Position numbers and translations under genes: made by a program
Shown here: positions 12,001 to 21,841 of the stretch, in pieces
How positions within the stretch are numbered: position 1 is the first letter of the stretch
Layout: every line of letters begins with the position of its first letter
NCBI GenBank assembly: GCA_963556255.1
Contig: OY744616.1
Coordinates: forward strand, 13,922,772-13,986,771
From: Allolobophora icterica
Taxonomy: Eukaryota; Annelida; Clitellata; Crassiclitellata; Lumbricidae
Reading direction: 5' to 3'
DNA length: 64,000 nt
Notes under the pieces: model-generated
Databases searched by the model: none
Told to the model about the DNA's origin: nothing
What the model saw: the letters and a program-made list of their open reading frames with translations, nothing else

Positions 12001-14522
12001 GTTTGGATTCGTTCACAGGTGCAACATGGTTCAGTACATTTGACCTTCGTGCAGGTTACCACCAGCTGGCAGTCGATCCGCAAGACAACCATAAGACAGG
12101 TTTCCTTACGAGAAGAGGTAGCTTTCAATTCCGAGTCTTACCGTTTGGTTTAAGCAACTCACCTGCAAGCTTTTCAAGAATGATGAGTCTTGTGATGGCA
12201 GGTTTAAATTTTGAAATTTGCCTGGTGTACCTGGACGATATAATAGTGTTTGCCGCCGATTGGAAGTCTCACCTGGAACGAATCGCACGAGTGTTGGAGA
12301 GACTGAGCGAAGCTGGATTGAAATTGAAGCCCAGCAAATGTCATCTCTTCAGACGCCAGGTGTTATTTCTAGGACATGTAGTAAGTGGTCAAGGAGTTGG
12401 AACTGATCCAGAAAAGATTCGAGTGGTGGAAGAATGGCCTACGCCAAAGTCACTGAAAGAAGCACGTTCCTTCATTGGACTTTGTTCGTACTACCGCAAA
12501 TTTGTTCCGGGTTTTGCGAAGGTTGCGCGACCTTTACACTCGCTGGCTCAAAAAGGTATCCGGTTCGAATGGACTCAAGACTGTGAGAACGCTTTCTGTG
12601 AGCTGAAGTTACGGTTAACGGAAGCACCGATTCTGGCTCTTCCGAACGATGTCGACCAATATGTATTAGACACTGATGCATCGGCAGACGCAATTGGTGC
12701 CGTTCTGTCTCAACGACAACAAGGGCGAGAACGTGTAATCTGCTATGGAAGTAGAGTCTGCTCCGAAGCCGAAAGAAACTACGATGTGACAAAAAGGGAA
12801 CTTTTAGCAGTAGTACACTTTTTGAAGACTTACCGTCAGTACCTGCTAGGTCGTAGGTTCATCCTTCGAACGGATCACTCGGCCTTGCAATGGCTCCGAA
12901 GAACGCCGCTTCCAATCGGGCAGCAGGCCAGATGGCTCACTGTTATTGAAGAGTTTAGCTTCGAGATACAGCACCGAGCAGGAGCTTCGCATGGCAATGC
13001 AGACGCAATGTCAAGATGGCCACATCGGATTGATGCGATACGAGTGTTGACCGAACCAACTCTTCAATCATCCGATCTACCAACCGGCTGGGAAACCGAT
13101 GACATACGAGAGGAGCAACGGAACGATCCGGAACTTGGCTGGACTGTGACGAAACAGTTGGAGTCAGCAGAACCGCCAACTATGGAGATGCTGCGATCAC
13201 AAAGTCGAACAATCAAGACCTTGGTGGCACAATGGCCTCAATTGTCTTTGCAAAATGGTATCTTGATGCGGGAATGGTTGCATCCAGAAACTGGTCGGAC
13301 GAAGTGGTTCCAGATTGTTATGCCACCACAACGTCGGGACAGATTGATTGAACTGGCTCATGGAGGAATGTCAGGTGGACATTTGGGATGCCGAAAAACT
13401 ATGGCACAAGTCCAACGCCGGGCTTATTGGCCAAGTTGGCGAGATGATGTGCGACGAGTTCTTAAGAAGTGTGAAGTCTGTGCTTGTTACTGGAGAGGAA
13501 AGCCGCCGAGACAAGGAAAACTTCAGAACTTGACAGTGGGAAACCCACTAGAGTGTATCCGAATCGATATAACGGGGCCACATCCGTTATCTAATTCTGG
13601 TTATCGATACATCTTAACAGTCGTGGACCAATTTTCCAGATGGGCCGAAGCCTATCCGATCCGGAATCAGACAGCAACTACAGTCGCTCGGGTGCTGGTG
13701 AAGGAATTCATCTCTCGATTCGGGTGCCCGCGACAGATTGTGACCGATCAGGGCGCGTGCTTCGAGTCCGCTCTGTTTTGCGATCTCTGCCAGCGACTCC
13801 GCATCGACAAGACGAGAACTACGCCGTACAAACCGAGTAGTAACGGCGCGGTGGAACGCTTTCACCGCACACTCAACTCGATGCTGGGCAAAGTGGTCTC
13901 TCAACGTCAACGTGATTGGGACGTGCACTTACCCTATGTTCTTGCGGCGTACCGAGCAAGCGAGAACGAGAGCACAGGATTCACGCCGAATCGCCTGTTT
14001 CTCTCTCGAGAAACCTGTCTGCCTATTGATCTTGTTTTAGGAGATAGTCAAGTCTTACCTGCTAGTTTGTCTGTTGATGATTTTGTTTATGAACAGGTTT
14101 CCAGGATGCAAGAAGACTTTACAATTGCTAGAAAGTTTATGCAGCGCCAAGCAACGCAACGTGCTTTTCGCTATGATATGAGAGTTAAACCGGTGGAGTT
14201 TGAACCTGGCAGTTTGGTTTGGTATTTTTATCCAAGGACCGGAGTCGGATTGAAAGAGAAATGGACCCGATGGTACACTGGTCCGTACCAAGTTAAAGAA
14301 AAGCTAAGTCCGGTTTTGTATAAAATACAAAAATCACCACGGGCACAGCCGAAAATTGTGTACGTTGATAAGTTGAAGAAGTATGAAGGTGAAGGTTACC
14401 TTGATTCGCGAGAAGAAGAAACTGAGTTCGAATCCCAAGGGAGTGATTCTGAGGGAGATGGAAATAAACGCATTCAGCGGCCGAAACGAAATACCGTGAA
14501 GCCAGCTAGATATAGAGATTGA
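8661..14522 (+). CDS. gag-pol: Gag-Pol polyprotein of the gypsy element
   Basis: 1953 aa in one frame with no gag/pol frameshift or stop. The start is the ATG just after the LTR AATAAA signals; the frame extends six codons upstream only through a TTG. Order: a long N-terminal region (about 1-430) whose first 124 residues lie in the 5' LTR; a retrotransposon Gag domain (about 430-600); a CCHC knuckle (C702, CFGCGQSDHLVRDC); an aspartic protease (DTG at 762-764); reverse transcriptase (FCVDYRAVN; YLDD at 1190-1193); RNase H (TDAS, Asp 1339; TDHS); an integrase zinc finger (H1567, H1574, C1604, C1607); an integrase core with D1636, D1696 and E1732 (D-X35-E); and a GPY/F-like module (GPY at 1874). 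All catalytic residues are present, so it could be active. Clade not assigned from sequence alone. Confidence 0.95.
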   Translation: MSDKAVAALVEEMSEMTALMRNFISRQEQVETGMAQLAREVGRLGGNFPAENTVVKAEGPLTHADICQEISLVPENYIVLDTSDVEERVKSPTAQGSNPARLVQPAKALQQGARSPEGDDRNATRGTRSGVLMAELEKQAEVEPEVGLHRRFTRPMDLMDLGESELEVSDFGQQDNEIDEMSEVSDQEITFKHPWKKNMLEQQEMFIDKCYETQTNVKCLVSDTGRQMRQPQTTQQMSDSVRHPSRAWYAALDESARPSLTSSASLSSVPVTYGKPSAGIPTHSSATPFNQPSIWAVSGSFQERRPVAISRGHLSSGYLPTVMSIPTSFGATTTMETWSREIYRKPCQEVPVQVGKGRTEGRPLLLPMTLELATLNPAAKVTTSVATQTVIADEGQLGSTVEPQPGPNVKSTEEKGQLEKLSDNQTMLSTLRSNRQWIKIGTYNGKTAVQAFVRKFEVCAKHNGWTEEEKLHQLMCALVEPANQLLWEFDSANVMTSDDLIQKLKSRYGGTDQTTLYQTQLNTRRQREGEELGSLVQDIRRLMILAFPGPTTSHSEAIAIRAFIDALRDKELAMKVREREAETLDKAYNLAMRFEGYQKAERRDSDQSDRRPMRAKMVREDDGHLEKMLQLIRDELESQRRQMASLEKRLDGRGHWESKPKELPAATASTTRRQWERTRGRPETAEESQPPNQVRRKTPRTCFGCGQSDHLVRDCPGPVSTQLGPASSEEPPITLRSNHVQGSSNAYLSVKVNGKATFALIDTGCELSLVPSSMVKKADVKRSRQLLQAANGTEIRVIGETKLTVEIDGLQFDAHCLVTEQISELILGLSWLESQQVQWNFGKKTITINGHEVGIHCRAAPSMCRKVALAHDVQVPALSEMNVEAYAILAKLGDVCGRSWATQPQLLDSGVLVAGTLLPERAIDLPLRILNPTTSAVRLKKGLQCATEIVTVYGETSSDGQVSSCGQVIENRTEPSNEEVEKVLSPLWTDVAEDVTPEARLQLKQIVLQHRKSFSMHEWDYGYTDVLQHKIDTGGERPVRQTLRRQPLALLPMIDEQVDQMLRLKLIEPSTSEWASNVVIVKKKDGTPRFCVDYRAVNTKTRPDAFPLPLISESLDSFTGATWFSTFDLRAGYHQLAVDPQDNHKTGFLTRRGSFQFRVLPFGLSNSPASFSRMMSLVMAGLNFEICLVYLDDIIVFAADWKSHLERIARVLERLSEAGLKLKPSKCHLFRRQVLFLGHVVSGQGVGTDPEKIRVVEEWPTPKSLKEARSFIGLCSYYRKFVPGFAKVARPLHSLAQKGIRFEWTQDCENAFCELKLRLTEAPILALPNDVDQYVLDTDASADAIGAVLSQRQQGRERVICYGSRVCSEAERNYDVTKRELLAVVHFLKTYRQYLLGRRFILRTDHSALQWLRRTPLPIGQQARWLTVIEEFSFEIQHRAGASHGNADAMSRWPHRIDAIRVLTEPTLQSSDLPTGWETDDIREEQRNDPELGWTVTKQLESAEPPTMEMLRSQSRTIKTLVAQWPQLSLQNGILMREWLHPETGRTKWFQIVMPPQRRDRLIELAHGGMSGGHLGCRKTMAQVQRRAYWPSWRDDVRRVLKKCEVCACYWRGKPPRQGKLQNLTVGNPLECIRIDITGPHPLSNSGYRYILTVVDQFSRWAEAYPIRNQTATTVARVLVKEFISRFGCPRQIVTDQGACFESALFCDLCQRLRIDKTRTTPYKPSSNGAVERFHRTLNSMLGKVVSQRQRDWDVHLPYVLAAYRASENESTGFTPNRLFLSRETCLPIDLVLGDSQVLPASLSVDDFVYEQVSRMQEDFTIARKFMQRQATQRAFRYDMRVKPVEFEPGSLVWYFYPRTGVGLKEKWTRWYTGPYQVKEKLSPVLYKIQKSPRAQPKIVYVDKLKKYEGEGYLDSREEETEFESQGSDSEGDGNKRIQRPKRNTVKPARYRD
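9035..9051 (+). other. Primer-binding site, tRNA-Leu type
   Basis: TGGTACCAGAAGTGGGG starts two bases after the 5' LTR. It begins with the TGG complementary to a tRNA CCA end and resembles known leucine-tRNA primer sites. It is read in frame as part of Gag. Confidence 0.75.
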
Positions 14523-14827
14523 GTTTGTGGACTCCATTTATTCATTGATTGTTTGTGGTTTACTTAATTCAATTTCGTTGTGTTTGTGGCGTGTCATAGA
14601 TAATTGAGATATTACATTGTGTGTGTATGTGGGTTGTTTCACCCTTAGCTAAGTACTGTGAAGGATGGACCCTATACCCAGTACCAGTTTAGCAACAATT
14701 GAGAAACTAGGTAGAGGAGTCTACTAGTAATGTATAATTCTTCTGAGGTTTTGTTGTTGTTGAATGAACATTACTGACTTGAGAACTTTGCTTTAAGTAA
14801 AATTTTCAATGTTTGAAAATTTTCTCT

Positions 14828-14841
14828 AAGGGGGTGGAGGG
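14828..14841 (+). other. Polypurine tract
   Basis: AAGGGGGTGGAGGG abuts the TG of the 3' LTR, the expected plus-strand primer. The 300 bp between the Gag-Pol stop and this tract hold no further frame. Confidence 0.85.
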
Positions 14842-16070
14842 TGTGACGAACGTCAATTTATATGGTATGTGTTTAATTAAATGGTTAGCGCAACATAAAT
14901 GTGGCCACGCACACCGAGTAATTTACATATTTTCGCATCTCATTAATTCTATTAATAGAGCACCAATCCTGAACTAGCGCGGTAGATTTCTGTGTGCGCC
15001 TGACAGAATGGAGGTTTCTCATTGGTCAGAAATGCCCGGGAATATTTGGCGCCAAGTGAACTGTCTATAAAACAGCGAGGCCTGGCCTGCTACGCGCCTT
15101 GTCTGTGTGGATGCCGTCGCAGTGGGACGTGCTGCCTTTTCTGTGTTGTTTTCGTCGCTGTTGGACGTGTTGGTGAAGTTTAATCGTTCAATGCGCTGAT
15201 CTGGGTCTGAAACGATTATTTGACAAATCGAAGTTGTACGATTGATCGGGAGATAATCGTAACTCATCGAACCTTTTGGTATTGAAGGTTGAGTATCGAT
15301 TCCAGTTGTTTTGAAGGCATTTTGGTATCGATCGGTGGATTGATATTTTTATGTGGCCATATGTAAGAGATATATACAGGCTAATACAGCCCTAGTTTTA
15401 AGATCATTTCGTTGATAGTACAAAGTGTAGACATTTGTATAGCGTGCTTAGTTAGACCATATTAAGTCGATTATATAAGAAATTGAGATAGGATCGAACT
15501 GGATTTTAATTAGAATAACTGGCAATTGGTAAATATCGCTAGTTGTGAATCGATAATTGTGAACTTTGTCAAGATCGGTGATTAGACCCGATAAATTGTC
15601 AGTTAATCTACGGACATTGAATTTCGGATCTGTACAGACATTAATTTGCATCTTTCATTTCTTTTAATAAATAAATTTACTTGGAATTAAAAATCATTAT
15701 GTCTGACAAAGCGGTGGCCGCTTTAGTCGAGGAAATGTCCGAGATGACGGCGCTAATGAGAAACTTTATTTCCCGCCAAGAACAGGTAGAAACCGGTATG
15801 GCACAGTTAGCGCGGGAAGTTGGTCGTTTAGGCGGGAACTTTCCCGCCGAAAATACTGTTGTAAAGGCAGAAGGACCTTTAACACACGCAGACATATGTC
15901 AGGAAATATCCTTGGTACCAGAAAATTATATAGTGCTCGACACAAGTGATGTAGAGGAAAGAGTAAAGTCCCCCACTGCTCAGGGTTCAAATCCCGCACG
16001 TTTGGTCCAGCCAGCCAAAGCCTTACAACAGGGCGCTCGCTCGCCAGAGGGCGATGATAGGAACGCTACA
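14842..16070 (+). repeat. 3' LTR
   Basis: Copy of 7804-9032. It ends at 16070 and is followed by the AGTA duplication and host spacer. Confidence 0.93.
15666..15675 (+). terminator. LTR polyadenylation signals
   Basis: Overlapping AATAAA at 15666-15671 and 15670-15675 are the likely 3' processing signals of the element transcript. The 5' copies at 8628-8637 lie upstream of the Gag ATG, so full-length transcripts must ignore or exclude them. Confidence 0.7.
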
Positions 16071-16085
16071 AGTACACCATTCTAA
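15699..16085 (+). pseudogene. Orphan Gag N-terminus in 3' LTR
   Basis: The 3' LTR keeps the Gag ATG and its first 124 codons, then reads four host-derived codons (STPF) before TAA. The 128-aa product would be the Gag N-terminal region alone. Transcription initiated in this LTR could produce it; whether it does is unknown. Confidence 0.6.
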
Positions 16086-16255
16086 TACTTATGGTTCCTG
16101 CTAAACCACGGGCTAACTGTTATTGGTCAAGTGACCTTAAACTGCAAGGTCATGCGATGGTCATACGATGGTGACAAGGACGCTGTTGGATTTCCAAGAA
16201 CACGACGAACCTACTTTGATGTAAATGTAAATGTACACATTTTTATTTAGCGACC
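16075..16255 (+). pseudogene. Immunoglobulin-like fragment, unit 2, right part
   Basis: Reads GLTVIGQVTLNCKVMRWSYD followed by GDKDAVGFPRTRRTYFDVN, resembling an Ig-domain start (G-V-T-L-x-C then W). It is the longest open version of this segment in the array. The reading-frame relation to the left part is broken by a shift. Confidence 0.4.
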
Positions 16256-16281
16256 GTATGGATTCGACCTTGCTCATTTTT

Positions 16282-16671
<390 letters not shown>

Positions 16672-16679
16672 CCTTCAGC

Positions 16680-17395
16680 CACTGGCGTAAAGTTGTCCAA
16701 AATATTGGGAGGCATGGGGTCTGGACCAGAGTGCAAAAAACAAGTTTTTCCAGATGAGAAGTTGTTTTTATTGTTGTTTTTTGTTGTTGTTTTTCGTTGT
16801 TGTTTTTGCTTGTTTTGATTGGTTTTCTTGTTTCGGTTGTTTTTAAGATTTTCGGATTTCGGATCATAAAAATCATGAAAAATGACATGAAGAAGAGCTC
16901 CAACTCAGTTTAATTCAGTTGCGATTTTCGGAAATTAAAAATTATTAAATCAATGTTATTAAAATAACTTCTACAAAATAAGAAATTTATTTAAGAAAAA
17001 CAACAACAAAAAACAAATTTTGTGGTTTTCTTTTACTCTTGTTTTAAACCAAAAATCGAAAAAACTTTTTCACCTCTGGTCTGGACAGTCAGCAGAATCT
17101 TCCGGTGCTACGTTAATTCGTATGAAAGGGGAAGTTGTGTTTACATGTAAATTTGTTTCATGTTGAAGATAGAGAAGATAAAAATAAATCTTTGTTTTCA
17201 TTATGAATTTCTGATAGTAGGCCTATTTCAGTTCTGTGTCTCTATTTTTCTGTTTCTGAAGAAATTTGTCTATATTGAAACATAATATTTTAATATTTGA
17301 AGAAATTCTCCTCTCGATTTTTGGGGGCATTGCCCCGGCTCCTCAATTATTGGGGAGCACATGCCCCGGCTGAACCCCCAGAGTCTACGCCTATG
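16680..17395. mobile_element. hAT-type non-autonomous element, family A copy 1
   Basis: 716 bp, ends CACTGGCGTA...TACGCCTATG, with a perfect 8-bp duplication CCTTCAGC (16672-16679 and 17396-17403). A second copy lies at 51574-52264 with its own 8-bp duplication, which confirms the boundaries. It carries no transposase frame. Confidence 0.85.
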
Positions 17396-17430
17396 CCTTC
17401 AGCTCTTCACGCCAGTGTGTTATCTATTAC

Positions 17431-18645
17431 CAATGTTGCCAGAGCTGGGGATTTTTCCCTAGATCTGGGGATTTCGGCCTTCGTCTGGGGATCTGGGGAT
17501 TTTTTGGCCAAATCTGGGGAAATTTGACCATCTTGAAAATTTGCATTGACAATGTATGTATTTTGTGTGCACTAAGCATTAGACACTATGTTTGTATTGT
17601 AATTGAATGTAAAAAATAATGCGCTGTATAATTTTCATTCCACCAAAGGCACTTCTTGTTTTAAACCATCTCAATGACGTCATCAACTATCTAGTCATTC
17701 TAGTGATTGTATTTCTATTTCCTGTTATAGTTTGAAATTTCTGTTAATGGATGAGCAATGATGAATGTGCGCGAGGTAGTTGTAGCGGGTTAACGACATA
17801 AGTCACATAACGTCGTGCACGCCACAACTATGAACATTAACAAGTTTTTCAACAAACCAAAAGAGCCCGGTCGTCAAGACGAATTGCTAAAGTGGAGATA
17901 TTGTTGACGGCTTTCATGGCAGAACATAATACTGAACATAAGCTGATCATTTGGCAGAACACAATGCTGAACATAAGCAGATCATTTGATAGAATATAGT
18001 AAGCAGATGTTTCCAGACAGCACAATAGCTCAAAAATGTCACCGAAGCGCAGTGCTGCTTATGTGATCCAGTTACAGCATTGCCCATTTTGAGCGGCTTG
18101 AAGTTATAAACATTTGTCTGTCATTCATTTGCACTTTGTGCAAACGTTGCCATCAACCGCCTACCATCTTGTCTTGAAATGTTCATAATTTAGAATGTCT
18201 ACTTCTATTCTTCGAATAGTAGTAAAAGAAATCTCCAGTTCCAGTTAATACAAGATGTAGTTTAGGCCCAGAAACATAAGGCGTTGATGCCATGTAAAAC
18301 ACGCTGGCTGTGTATTGTCATATGACTGCTTCACGGGACAGCCAGCGTGTTTTACATACTGGAGATCTTAACGAAACAGAAGTTGTCGTCGACTTGGATG
18401 CCGACTCGCCGACAACTTTGAGTCATTGACAAGTGACAATAAAAAAATAACAAGTCAGTATATTTGATTCCACTCATTTGAGGAATATATAGGCCCCTGT
18501 TGTTATTAATGTAACTGTAAGTAGGTATGTTACTGCTAAATAGTGTTACAATGTCTCATAAATTGTGTTTATATAATCTGGGGAAATCTGGGGATTTTTT
18601 GGAACGAAATCTGGGGAAATCTGAAAAACCTCACTGGCAACACTG
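17431..18645. mobile_element. hAT-type non-autonomous element with CTGGGGATTT repeats
   Basis: 1215 bp, ends CAATGTTGCCAG...CTGGCAACACTG, with a perfect 8-bp duplication TCTATTAC (17423-17430 and 18646-18653). Both ends carry subterminal 'atctggggattttttgg..aaatctggggaaat' copies in direct rather than inverted orientation. A 20-bp perfect hairpin lies inside at 18292-18357. No transposase is seen. Confidence 0.85.
18292..18357. repeat. Perfect 20-bp-arm hairpin
   Basis: Arms 18292-18311 (atgtaaaacacgctggctgt) and 18338-18357 are perfect reverse complements around a 26-nt loop, inside the hAT element. Confidence 0.85.
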
Positions 18646-18800
18646 TCTATTACTCTACGGAATTGATCGGGTGAGATCCTCCAATTTAGACTGAGGATTT
18701 CTCTGTAGAATATCTCTGCTTCTTTGGCTTTATTAACCTCGAAAGCCCTATCATAGACACAGAAGATCAAGCCTCTCTCACTTGCAGTTCCTGAGGTAGA

Positions 18801-18831
18801 TACCACGGTGGTATTTTCTACCACCGTGGTA
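18801..18831. repeat. 13-bp-arm inverted repeat unique to unit 2
   Basis: taccacggtggta, a 5-nt loop and taccaccgtggta. The arms insert extra sequence into a spacer that other units have without it. Confidence 0.75.
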
Positions 18832-19598
18832 GATACTATGGGAGTAAAATTACCCATGATTATTGATTTCTTCGTCCGAATATAGATTGCGGAATGAAGG
18901 CAAATAGTGACGTCATATACACGCGACAAATTCAAAATTAAACAGTTCTGCGTTGAAACGGAAATAAATTTCAAACAGTGTTGTCTCTAAAGTAATCGGG
19001 AAACTACTAGATTATTTTCAGGTACATTCTTTAAGTGGAAAGACTTCCCTGTTTTCTCTAGGAATCTATCTGGGTCAGGTAATTCTATTTGGTCTCTTAG
19101 TTGTGAGTGCAAACGTTTCAAACTCTGGAGCTCTGTTGATCGGATAGATTCCAAAGCTTTGCCATTTACCTAGCCACATGCGAGCCGATTTATTTTGGTT
19201 GCCCATCCAAAACGCGTCGAGTTTAAGTAAACTTTCTTTAAAAGGTATAGGCTATGCGCGCTCATATGAACATACGAACTACAGATCCTTATTCAAAGCG
19301 TTTATTGCACTCCTCATTGTAACTTGCTGTTTTAGGTTTATATTGAATGGAGATGTCATCTGTAGAACTTTATACGACGATCAAGTGACAAGGTTTGTTA
19401 ATTATTCCAATCCACAGTAACACGCGAGAGGATCAGCGACTTTAAAGCACTGGCTTTGTGAAAATCACCTCTGAAATTGAAATTCAATCTTTGTCTAAAA
19501 TCATACCTGTGACAAAACTTCACAAATCTTCACAATTACTACTGATGTCGGAAAACATTTCTTTCAAGCATTTTTTCGCAGAATCCACATAAAATGCA

Positions 19599-21182
19599 AT
19601 GCAAGAAAAGATGCCCAGTTCCCAGTTAGGTCAGAAAAAATATATGCAGGATAGTCATACCCGTTCTGAAGAAAAGGCATACGAATGTGAGTTATGTAAT
19701 AAAGTGTTCAAGTACCCTTGGTTCCTAAAGAGCCACTTGAAAACCCATACTCGAGAAGAAGCACATCATTGCCTGGTGTGTCAGAAAACGTTCACATACT
19801 CTTCAGATTTGAAAAACCACACCACAACCCATACTGGAGAGAAACCATTTGAATGCCATGTATGTCATAAAAGATATTCCATGACTTTCAGTTTACAAAC
19901 CCATGTTAAAATTCATACTCTAGAAATACCCTATATCTGCCAATTTTGCCAGAAATGTTTCATACATCATTCACAGCTGCTGATTCACAATAGAACCCAC
20001 ACTGGACAGAAACCTTTCCAGTGCAAGGTATGTAAAAAGATATTTTCCCGTTCTTTGAGACTACAAGAACATGTTAGAACACATACTGGAGAGAGGCCTT
20101 ACCAATGCCAGATGTGCATAAAAAGGTTTTCGTGGTCTTACAATCTAACACGCCATGCAAGAATTCATACAGGAGAGAAACCACACTTTTGCAAGGTATG
20201 TCAGAAAACATTCTCGTGCGCTTCAGGTCTCAGAAGTCATGAAAACACTCACTCTAAAGAAAAACCATACTTTTGCCAGTTGTGTAAGAAAATATTCTCC
20301 GATGCTTCTAATCTGCAACGCCATATTAGAATCCACACCGGAGAGAAACCATACCAATGTCACATGTGCACAAAGAAATACTCCCAATCTACCGGGCTAC
20401 GATATCATGTTAGAATCCATGCTGGAGAGAAACCATTTAAGTGCGAGACATGTAGAAAAGGATTTCTAGATTCTTCGAGTCTACGAATCCATATTAGAAT
20501 CCATCCTGGAGAGAAGCCTTACAAATGCCACATATGTCAAAAAAGGTTTGTCTACACTGCTAGTTTAAGACATCATGCAAGAATTCATACCGGAGAGAAG
20601 CCGTACCAATGTGAGTTATGCGAGTTCAAAGTTAATGGTTGCAGTTCTCTAAAGAGGCACATGAGAAAACATACAGGAGAGAAACCATGCCTTTGTCAGG
20701 TATGTCAGAAAACGTTCAAGTTTCCTTCAGATCTGAGAAATCATGAAACAACCCACTCTAGAGAAAAACCACATCTTTGCCACGTATGTAATAAAACATT
20801 CGCTCGTGCCTCCAGTCTGAGAATTCATGAAACCACCCACTCCAGAGAGAAAGCATACCTTTGCCAGATATGTAAGAAAACATTCACACATGCTTCAGGT
20901 CTGAGAAATCATAAAATAATCCACTCTGGAAACAAACCATACCTTTGTCAGGTATGTAATAAAACATTCGCTCGTGCCTCGGATCTGAGAAGTCATGAAA
21001 CCACCCACTCCGGAGAGAAAGCATACCTTTGCCAGGTATGTAAGAAAACATTCACACATGCTTCAGGTCTGAGAAGTCATGAAAAAACCCACTCAGGAGA
21101 GAAACCACACCTTTGCCAGGTATGTCATAAAACATTCGCACATGCTTCAGGTCTGAGACGTCATGAAACCACCCACTCCTGA
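19599..21182 (+). CDS. Poly-C2H2 zinc-finger protein, array copy 2
   Basis: 527 aa with 18 fingers, all with C2H2 ligands visible. The ATG used by copies 1, 4 and 5 exists (19545) but is cut off by TAA at 19590, so translation must begin at MQEKMPSSQ (19599), shortening the leader. The C-terminal fingers are a run of near-identical pairs (HVCNKTFARAS / QICKKTFTHAS / QVCNKTFARAS / [11 protein letters not shown]), so recent finger duplication is likely. The stop is a TGA exactly at the Gly of a linker (THS-stop-EKPYLF), and at least one more finger is readable downstream in the same frame. Likely a nuclear DNA-binding protein; truncated relative to its relatives. Confidence 0.82.
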   Translation: MQEKMPSSQLGQKKYMQDSHTRSEEKAYECELCNKVFKYPWFLKSHLKTHTREEAHHCLVCQKTFTYSSDLKNHTTTHTGEKPFECHVCHKRYSMTFSLQTHVKIHTLEIPYICQFCQKCFIHHSQLLIHNRTHTGQKPFQCKVCKKIFSRSLRLQEHVRTHTGERPYQCQMCIKRFSWSYNLTRHARIHTGEKPHFCKVCQKTFSCASGLRSHENTHSKEKPYFCQLCKKIFSDASNLQRHIRIHTGEKPYQCHMCTKKYSQSTGLRYHVRIHAGEKPFKCETCRKGFLDSSSLRIHIRIHPGEKPYKCHICQKRFVYTASLRHHARIHTGEKPYQCELCEFKVNGCSSLKRHMRKHTGEKPCLCQVCQKTFKFPSDLRNHETTHSREKPHLCHVCNKTFARASSLRIHETTHSREKAYLCQICKKTFTHASGLRNHKIIHSGNKPYLCQVCNKTFARASDLRSHETTHSGEKAYLCQVCKKTFTHASGLRSHEKTHSGEKPHLCQVCHKTFAHASGLRRHETTHS

Positions 21183-21627
21183 GAGAAACCATACCTTTTC
21201 CAGGGATGTAAGAAAACGTTCCCATTCCGTTCGGGTCTGAAAATTCACGAAAAAACTCACTCTGTAGAGAAAGCATTTGTTTCAGGTTTGTAAAAAAAGT
21301 TCCAAAATTTAAAAAATCACATCATGTTAGAATCGATACTGAAGAGAACAAAACCAATGCCCTGCAGTTATGCCAGAGAACATTCTCACGCAATTCTGTT
21401 CTGCAGGTTTGCAAAGAACCCATACTGCAAACATCCCCAGTAGCAGCGTCATATATAGGACATCTGAAACCCATATATAACGTCATTCCTATAGGTGTTT
21501 CATACATCCTGCATATGATCACAAACGCAAGAACATTATGAAGTCTATATGATAGTATTGTCATGTGGGTTTCTGATGCTTTACATATAAAGCTGCTATT
21601 GTAGAAAATCTGCTCCTTTCTACAGTC

Positions 21628-21633
21628 AATAAA
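21628..21633 (+). terminator. Polyadenylation signal AATAAA, copy 2
   Basis: Lies in a block ('gtcaataaagt.atgattg') conserved after all five genes. The block is intact AATAAA after copies 2, 4 and 5. Confidence 0.45.
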
Positions 21634-21841
21634 GTTATGATTGAATCGCTAGTGGTAAGAAACTTTATCTGTGCCAGAAATGCCAGAAATTATTTTCAAA
21701 ATCTATTTAGCCCCTATCTCAAAATCGCATAGACTCCACATCGGAGAGAAAACCCGCCTGTGCCATTTATGCATGAAACCGTTCCCGTGCACGCTCTTTT
21801 TCATGGCTAACTTGAGAACCCACATTGGAAAGAATCTCGTA

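Larger units (their letters stand above)
7804..16070 (+). mobile_element. Full-length Ty3/gypsy LTR retrotransposon
   Basis: 8267 bp. Two 1229-bp LTRs (7804-9032 and 14842-16070, offset 7038) begin TGTGACG and end GCTACA and look identical by eye. They flank a primer-binding site, one Gag-Pol frame and a polypurine tract. A 4-bp target duplication, AGTA, lies at 7800-7803 and 16071-16074. The undisturbed site is visible in the paralogous spacer near 30605 ('cacacctagtacaccattc'), so insertion postdates the unit duplication. Identical LTRs plus an intact frame imply a very young copy. There is no envelope gene and no chromodomain. Confidence 0.96.

Noticed and set aside
18546..18974. 142-codon minus-strand ORF beginning with conserved MGNFTP
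   Set aside because: The frame is broken in sister units (a stop after seven codons in unit 4) and overlaps a spacer hairpin; not conserved as protein.
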